Positions 59,768-64,000 of a stretch of 64,000 nt of DNA are shown here, in pieces. The stretch is from Planococcus sp. SK3692 (lineage in GTDB: Bacteria; Bacillota; Bacilli; Bacillales_A; Planococcaceae), in contig NZ_JARCHV010000003.1 in the NCBI RefSeq assembly GCF_028890485.2, positions 124,001 to 188,000 on the forward strand, written 5' to 3'. A program made the translations under genes and the position numbers. Each line of letters starts with the position of its first letter. Within the stretch, counting starts at the first letter, position 1. Under the pieces are notes generated by a model. The model was not told where the DNA came from, did not search any database, and saw nothing but the letters and a program-made list of their open reading frames with translations.

Positions 59768-60391
59768 GTGATTGTCATCATCGATCATTATGATTCATTT
59801 ACATATAATCTGGTCCATTATTTTGAGCGGCTCGGCGCGCATGTTGAGGTCTTCCAAAATGATCAGGCCACACTTCAAGATATTGAAGCGTTGTCGCCGG
59901 AACTGATTGTGCTGTCGCCAGGGCCGGGCAAGCCCTTGCAGCCGGGGCTTGGGCGTGAGGCGCTCGAAAAGCTCAGCGGGAATATGCCGATACTCGGCGT
60001 GTGCCTTGGACATCAGAGCATTGTCGAGTTCTATGGCGGCCAAGTCCGTAAAGGTGTACAGCCTGTCCACGGGAAAGTGTCGGAAGTGGCACATGGCGGG
60101 CAAGGCGTTTTTGCGGGGCTCGCTTCACCGACGCCGGTCGTACGTTATCATTCACTCGTGGCAGACAGCGCGGCACTGCCAGGCATTCTTGAAGTGACAG
60201 CAACAGCAGAAGATGGCAGCATCATGGGCGTGCGCCATAAAGAATTGCCGGTTGAAGGCATCCAGTTCCATCCCGAATCGATTTTGACGAAGGATGGTTT
60301 TCAGATGCTTGCGACCGCCTATCACAACGCCCAATTATGGAATCGTGAAAAGAAAGGAGGCGCACATGATGGCCCCTTATCTGCAGTTTGA
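59768..60391 (+). CDS. pabA: aminodeoxychorismate/anthranilate synthase amidotransferase component
   Basis: 207-residue class I glutamine amidotransferase that supplies NH3 to PabB for 4-amino-4-deoxychorismate, on the folate pathway. DHYDSFTYNL at the start, the oxyanion loop SPGPGKPLQPG, the nucleophile in ILGVCLGHQSI (Cys ~79) and His-Glu in GIQFHPESILT complete the triad. Starts at GTG with GAAGAGGAG upstream. In Bacillales this subunit can serve both PabB and TrpE. It overlaps the next gene by 26 bases. Confidence 0.93.
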   Translation: MIVIIDHYDSFTYNLVHYFERLGAHVEVFQNDQATLQDIEALSPELIVLSPGPGKPLQPGLGREALEKLSGNMPILGVCLGHQSIVEFYGGQVRKGVQPVHGKVSEVAHGGQGVFAGLASPTPVVRYHSLVADSAALPGILEVTATAEDGSIMGVRHKELPVEGIQFHPESILTKDGFQMLATAYHNAQLWNREKKGGAHDGPLSAV

Positions 60392-62111
60392 TTTTGCAAA
60401 AGACGACGGAACGCCGGAGACGGTCGCTTTTTCCGAGCCGCATGCGGTGCTTGAAGCAAAATCGCTTGAAGAAGTGGCGGCTGTTTTTGAACAAGTCGAT
60501 GGATACACCTCCCAAGGTTATTACGCTGCGGGTTATGTATCCTACGAAGCCGCGCCTGCTTTCCATCCGGAAATGGCCGTTCGCAGAGGTGCCGAAATGC
60601 CGCTCGTGTGGTTCGGCATCTATTGCGATCCACAAGAGCCAAAAATCTTAGGCGATGGGGATTATGAAGTGTCGGACTGGACGCTTGAGGGCTCCGTTGC
60701 GGAGTACAAGAACGGCATCCAGAAAATCCGCCAAGCCATCGAAGAAGGCGATACTTATCAAGTGAATTATACAGAACGCCTTACCGCCGGATTCAAAGGG
60801 GATGCGAAAGCATTTTACCGTCAACTTGCGCGCAACCAGCAAGCGGATTACAGCGCTTACTTAGATATCGGGCGCCATCAGATTTTGTCGGCATCGCCGG
60901 AATTATTCTTCCGCATCGACGGTTCGAGCATCCGCACGAAGCCGATGAAAGGCACTGCGCCGCGCGGCAGGACGAGCTGGGAAGATGAGGCCATTTTGGA
61001 TGTGCTGCTTGATTCGGAAAAAGAACGTGCTGAGAACTTGATGATTGTGGATTTATTACGAAATGATATGAGCCGCCTCGCTAAACCGGGAACCGTACAG
61101 GTGCCGAAGTTGTTTGAAGCGGAGAAATACCCGACCGTCCACCAGCTCACATCAACGGTAGAAGCTGAATTGCCGGAAGGGCTCAGCGTATTCGATTGGT
61201 TCAAAGCCTTGTTCCCGTGCGGCTCGATCACCGGCGCGCCGAAAATCAGCACGATGCGTTATATCGCTGAACTCGAACAGACGCCGCGGGAAGTTTACTG
61301 CGGCGCAATTGGCTATATCACGCCTGAAAAAAATGCCATCTTCAATGTGCCGATCCGCACCGTCGTTATCGATCAGGACAAATCGGCTGCGCGCTACGGG
61401 GTGGGTGGCGGCATCACTTGGGATTCAACATCCGAAGGCGAGTACGAAGAGCTATTGACGAAAGCCCGCGTGTTGACTGACCAGCGCCCGGAATTTGCCT
61501 TGCTCGAATCACTCAAGCTAGAAGACGGAAAGTATCCGCTGTTCGCACTTCATCTCGCACGGATGAAAAAAAGCGCAGCATATTTCCGTTTTGCTTTGGA
61601 TGAAGAGTTTGTGGCAAAACAATTGAAATCGCTTGCTTTGGACCATCCTACAGGCCTTTTTAAAGTGCGCCTGACGCTTGAGCGCAACGGCAAGGTGGAG
61701 TTGGCTGTACAGCCGGCAGCCCCAATCGAGCAGCCGATCCGCTGTGCACTCGCCAAATCGCCCGTCGACAGCCGAAATGCGTTTCTTTATCACAAAACGA
61801 CCAACCGCGGCATTTATGACCAGCATCAACAGCACGCACCTGACGCTTTTTCCGTGCTGTTATGGAATGACCGTGAAGAATTGACCGAGTTCACCATCGG
61901 CAATGTGGTCGCTGAAAAAGACGGCCGCTTCTACACGCCGCCCGTCTCGAGCGGACTGCTTGCGGGCACTTATCGCGAACAGCTGATTGATGAAGGGCGT
62001 ATCGAAACGAAAGTGCTGAAAAAAGAAGAGCTCCACACATTTGACGCCATCTGGTTCATCAACAGCGTCCGCGGGTGGATGAAAGTAGAAATTGATACTC
62101 ATGCTATGTGA
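60366..62111 (+). CDS. pabB: aminodeoxychorismate synthase component I fused to aminodeoxychorismate lyase
   Basis: 581-residue bifunctional protein. The N-terminal ~350-380 residues are PabB: YQVNYTERLTAGF, SPELFFRIDG, TKPMKGTAPRG (active-site Lys), ENLMIVDLLRNDMSRLA, PCGSITGAPKIS. The C-terminal ~200 residues are a class IV aminotransferase-like PabC lyase: LFALHLARMKKSAAYFRF, NRGIYDQHQQ, ELTEFTIGNVVAEKDG, PPVSSGLLAGTYREQLI. Together they take chorismate to p-aminobenzoate. AAAGGAGG is before the ATG at 60366. Other folate genes (pabC, folP) are absent here, which fits the fusion. Confidence 0.92.
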   Translation: MMAPYLQFDFAKDDGTPETVAFSEPHAVLEAKSLEEVAAVFEQVDGYTSQGYYAAGYVSYEAAPAFHPEMAVRRGAEMPLVWFGIYCDPQEPKILGDGDYEVSDWTLEGSVAEYKNGIQKIRQAIEEGDTYQVNYTERLTAGFKGDAKAFYRQLARNQQADYSAYLDIGRHQILSASPELFFRIDGSSIRTKPMKGTAPRGRTSWEDEAILDVLLDSEKERAENLMIVDLLRNDMSRLAKPGTVQVPKLFEAEKYPTVHQLTSTVEAELPEGLSVFDWFKALFPCGSITGAPKISTMRYIAELEQTPREVYCGAIGYITPEKNAIFNVPIRTVVIDQDKSAARYGVGGGITWDSTSEGEYEELLTKARVLTDQRPEFALLESLKLEDGKYPLFALHLARMKKSAAYFRFALDEEFVAKQLKSLALDHPTGLFKVRLTLERNGKVELAVQPAAPIEQPIRCALAKSPVDSRNAFLYHKTTNRGIYDQHQQHAPDAFSVLLWNDREELTEFTIGNVVAEKDGRFYTPPVSSGLLAGTYREQLIDEGRIETKVLKKEELHTFDAIWFINSVRGWMKVEIDTHAM

Positions 62112-62125
62112 AAATAGCAGTTAAA

Positions 62126-62162
62126 AAAGCCGGCCCTTCCATCACGGAAGAGCCGGCTTTTC
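62126..62162. terminator. bidirectional terminator, pab genes and ABC importer
   Basis: The stem AAGCCGGCcCTTCC/GGAAGaGCCGGCTT has A- and T-runs on both sides. Confidence 0.9.
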
Positions 62163-62166
62163 TATA

Positions 62167-62913
62167 TTACGCATTGACGGTAGCTTTAGGTTTCAATACT
62201 TCTTCGGATTCGGCAATGGCTTCTTGGCGGAACGTATCGAGCATATCGCACGGGCGCCCGACAAAATCCATTTTGCCGTCTTTTAATTTCACAATGCGGT
62301 CGGCGAGGATATGCGCGTCTTTTTCATCGTGGGTTACGAAGATGGAGGTGATGTTCGCCTTTTTCAAAATCTCCCGAAGATCTTTGCGAATTTTCCCTTG
62401 CAACTCGGCATCCAAATTACTGAACGGTTCATCCAGCAGGATCAAATGAGGGTTCGGCGCAATCGCTCGGGCAATTGCCACACGCTGTTGCTGGCCGCCG
62501 CTCAATTGATGAGGATAGCGCTTTTCGTATTCTTCCAATTCGACGAGTTCAAGCATTTCGCGCATGCGCCGCTTCTTGTCAGCTTTTTTCATGCCGGACA
62601 AGCCGAACATGATATTCGCGGCAACCGTCATATGCGGGAACAAGGCGTAGTCCTGGAAGACCATGCCTATGCCGCGTTTTTCCGGCTGCAAAAATGTCTT
62701 GTCGTCGAACAAGGTTTCGTCCTGGATGACCAGGCGTCCATTTTTCGGCCGCTCAAGCCCGGCTAGCAAGCGCAAAATCGTGCTTTTTCCGCTGCCGCTG
62801 CGCCCGAGGATCGAAATGACTTCACCTTTTTTTATATCCAGCGTGAACCGATCAAGTGCAGGGGCCTGTGTATTCGGATAGGAAAAACTCACATCTTCAA
62901 TGGCGACAAACAT
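62167..62913 (-). CDS. ABC transporter ATP-binding protein (Fe3+/spermidine-importer type)
   Basis: 248-residue ABC ATPase: Walker A GRSGSGKST near residue 37, Q-loop MVFQDYALFPHMTV, signature LSGGQQQRVAIARA, Walker B LILLDEPFSNLD, H-loop FVTHDEKDA. It resembles FbpC/PotA-type ATPases but is short, without the full C-terminal regulatory OB domain. It is encoded one base after the stop of the permease gene, so it powers that importer. Confidence 0.88.
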   Translation of the reverse strand: MFVAIEDVSFSYPNTQAPALDRFTLDIKKGEVISILGRSGSGKSTILRLLAGLERPKNGRLVIQDETLFDDKTFLQPEKRGIGMVFQDYALFPHMTVAANIMFGLSGMKKADKKRRMREMLELVELEEYEKRYPHQLSGGQQQRVAIARAIAPNPHLILLDEPFSNLDAELQGKIRKDLREILKKANITSIFVTHDEKDAHILADRIVKLKDGKMDFVGRPCDMLDTFRQEAIAESEEVLKPKATVNA

Positions 62914-62914
62914 A

Positions 62915-64000
62915 TCAATCCATCTCCTTCTCGAGTATCTTATAGAAAATCACAATGGCCAAGGCGCTAATACCGACAATCAAAAGGGAAGCTTGAGAAG
63001 CCTCCATGATTTTTTCATCACTTGCGTACTGGAAAGCTTTTGTTGACAATGTATCAAAATTAAACGGTCTGAGGATCAATGTCAAGGGAATCTCCTTGAG
63101 CACGTCGATGAAGACCAGGATAAATCCACTGATAATCGCGCCTTTCATCATGGGGACGTCGACTTTGAAAAAGGTCTTCGTCGGGCCGGCACCGAGCAGC
63201 CGTGAAGCATCCCGGAAGTTCGTGCCAATTTTGTCATAGCCTGTTTCGATCGAATTATAGCCGATGGCGAAGAAGCGGATGATATATGCTGACAGCAGCA
63301 GAACAATGCTGACGCTGAGCACCAGCGTGGTCTCAAGGCCGATTGCCATATACAGCGGGGCAAGATAGCCGTCGAGCGCGACAAAAGCCGTGACGACTGC
63401 GACCGCGATAACCGCTCCTGGAATCGAATAACCAAGTACCGTCAGTTTCGGCAACAATTTCGTATATTTGCCCTGCACCATGCGTGCGAAATTCCCGACG
63501 ATGAGCGCGAGGATGACGATCAAAGTGGCGCTGAGCCCGGCGACAAATACCGAGTTCTGCACGTAGCGCATGAATTCTTCCATCGGGATCGTCCCGAAGG
63601 TCAACACCGTCCAGTCAACCAGCTGAATGACGGGAATGAAGAATCCGAGGCTCAAGATCAGCATGCCGTAGCCTGCCGCCGCAAAGCCTTTCCATCCGCT
63701 GAGCGGGATGAGCTGAAGCGGGCGCACTTTCGTCGAGAAATAACTGTATTGCCGCCTGCCGCGAAGCAATTTCTCGATGAGTAGGATGACGATGACGAAG
63801 CCCATGAGAGACGCGGCCAGTTTAATCGACGTATCCAAATCCCCAAGGCCGAACCAGCTTTGGAAGATGGCGGTCGTAAAGGTTTGGATGCCGTAATATT
63901 TCACGACGCCGTAATCGTTCAACACTTCCAACACGACGAGGCTCGCACCGGCGATGATCGAAATCCGCGAAATCGGCAGCACCACTTGGAAGAACGTGCG
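62915..64000 (-). CDS. FbpB-like iron ABC transporter permease (5' end outside the window)
   Basis: At least 361 codons of a two-halved binding-protein-dependent permease. The frame is open to the window edge (Arg-Thr-Phe-Phe-Gln before the first possible start at 63985), so the N-terminal half lies outside. EAA-type loops, the ATPase contacts, are seen as LPISRISIIAGASLVVLEV and RDASRLLGAGPTKTFFKVDV. The duplicated-permease form with a following FbpC-like ATPase is typical of ferric iron importers (FbpABC/FutABC). The binding-protein gene would be upstream, beyond 64000. Confidence 0.87.
   Translation of the reverse strand, partial: RTFFQVVLPISRISIIAGASLVVLEVLNDYGVVKYYGIQTFTTAIFQSWFGLGDLDTSIKLAASLMGFVIVILLIEKLLRGRRQYSYFSTKVRPLQLIPLSGWKGFAAAGYGMLILSLGFFIPVIQLVDWTVLTFGTIPMEEFMRYVQNSVFVAGLSATLIVILALIVGNFARMVQGKYTKLLPKLTVLGYSIPGAVIAVAVVTAFVALDGYLAPLYMAIGLETTLVLSVSIVLLLSAYIIRFFAIGYNSIETGYDKIGTNFRDASRLLGAGPTKTFFKVDVPMMKGAIISGFILVFIDVLKEIPLTLILRPFNFDTLSTKAFQYASDEKIMEASQASLLIVGISALAIVIFYKILEKEMD

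Noticed and set aside
1..64000. tRNA, rRNA, prophage or defence-system genes
   Set aside because: I looked for T-loop patterns, integrases, restriction-modification and toxin-antitoxin genes in all gaps and among the gene products and found none that I can support.

Overview
The window looks like chromosomal DNA of a low-to-mid G+C Gram-positive of the order Bacillales, most likely a Planococcus/Planomicrobium-type member of the Planococcaceae. This is inferred from strong Shine-Dalgarno sites, frequent GTG/TTG starts, a Bacillus-type Fnr with a CxxCx4C tail, a YwqA-type SNF2 helicase, OhrA/OhrR, PgeF and Fur/PhoP-type operators. I see no prophage, no CRISPR array, no rRNA or tRNA gene and no complete insertion sequence. 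A near-perfect parS site at 36642-36657 suggests the origin-proximal part of the chromosome.

Layout. 1-8 kb: end of malate:quinone oxidoreductase, an ECF substrate-binding membrane protein, a likely free-standing small RNA (about 2044-2160), an SDR dehydrogenase with an SRPBCC protein, the SNF2 helicase, and a divergent copy of a structured repeat. 8-21 kb: CoA-type Nudix hydrolase, ilvE, a TetR regulator divergent from an RND exporter, a PhoP-box-controlled alkaline phosphatase with a lipoprotein, a HAAS-domain membrane protein, and proBA. Two copies of an intergenic repeat sit inside duplicated terminators, after ilvE and after proA. 21-35 kb: mgtE, a RibD-like reductase, nhaC, a Fur-controlled siderophore ABC operon facing a ferredoxin/flavodoxin-NADP reductase, cupin, MFS exporter, GGDEF protein, a heme-degrading monooxygenase and a dicarboxylate/glutamate symporter.

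35-47 kb: two small membrane proteins, parS, a tight operon of three GNAT acetyltransferases around a methyltransferase-HIT fusion, an attenuator-type leader with panB, a lineage-specific set of five tiny membrane proteins, a coiled-coil M23 murein hydrolase, a secreted M14 carboxypeptidase, a universal stress protein and fnr. 47-54 kb: two tandem copies and one separate copy of a ~250-bp repeat that folds into a covarying RNA-like structure, an FNR-box-driven ba3-type oxidase operon with two very small membrane genes, an OhrA-OhrR-Gpx peroxide cluster, and a cobalamin riboswitch.

54-64 kb: the cobalamin riboswitch leads into an operon of acyl-CoA thioesterase, class I ribonucleotide reductase alpha and beta, and a flavodoxin. 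After that come a small acidic lipoprotein, a leader RNA with terminator before a hypothetical gene, short membrane genes, pabA-pabBC, and an iron-type ABC importer cut by the window end.

The items most worth attention are the four-copy structured repeat, the terminator-duplicating repeats, the B12-switched RNR operon, the overlapping Fur-controlled promoters and the methyltransferase-HIT fusion. Coordinates of short sites were read by eye and may be off by one or two bases.
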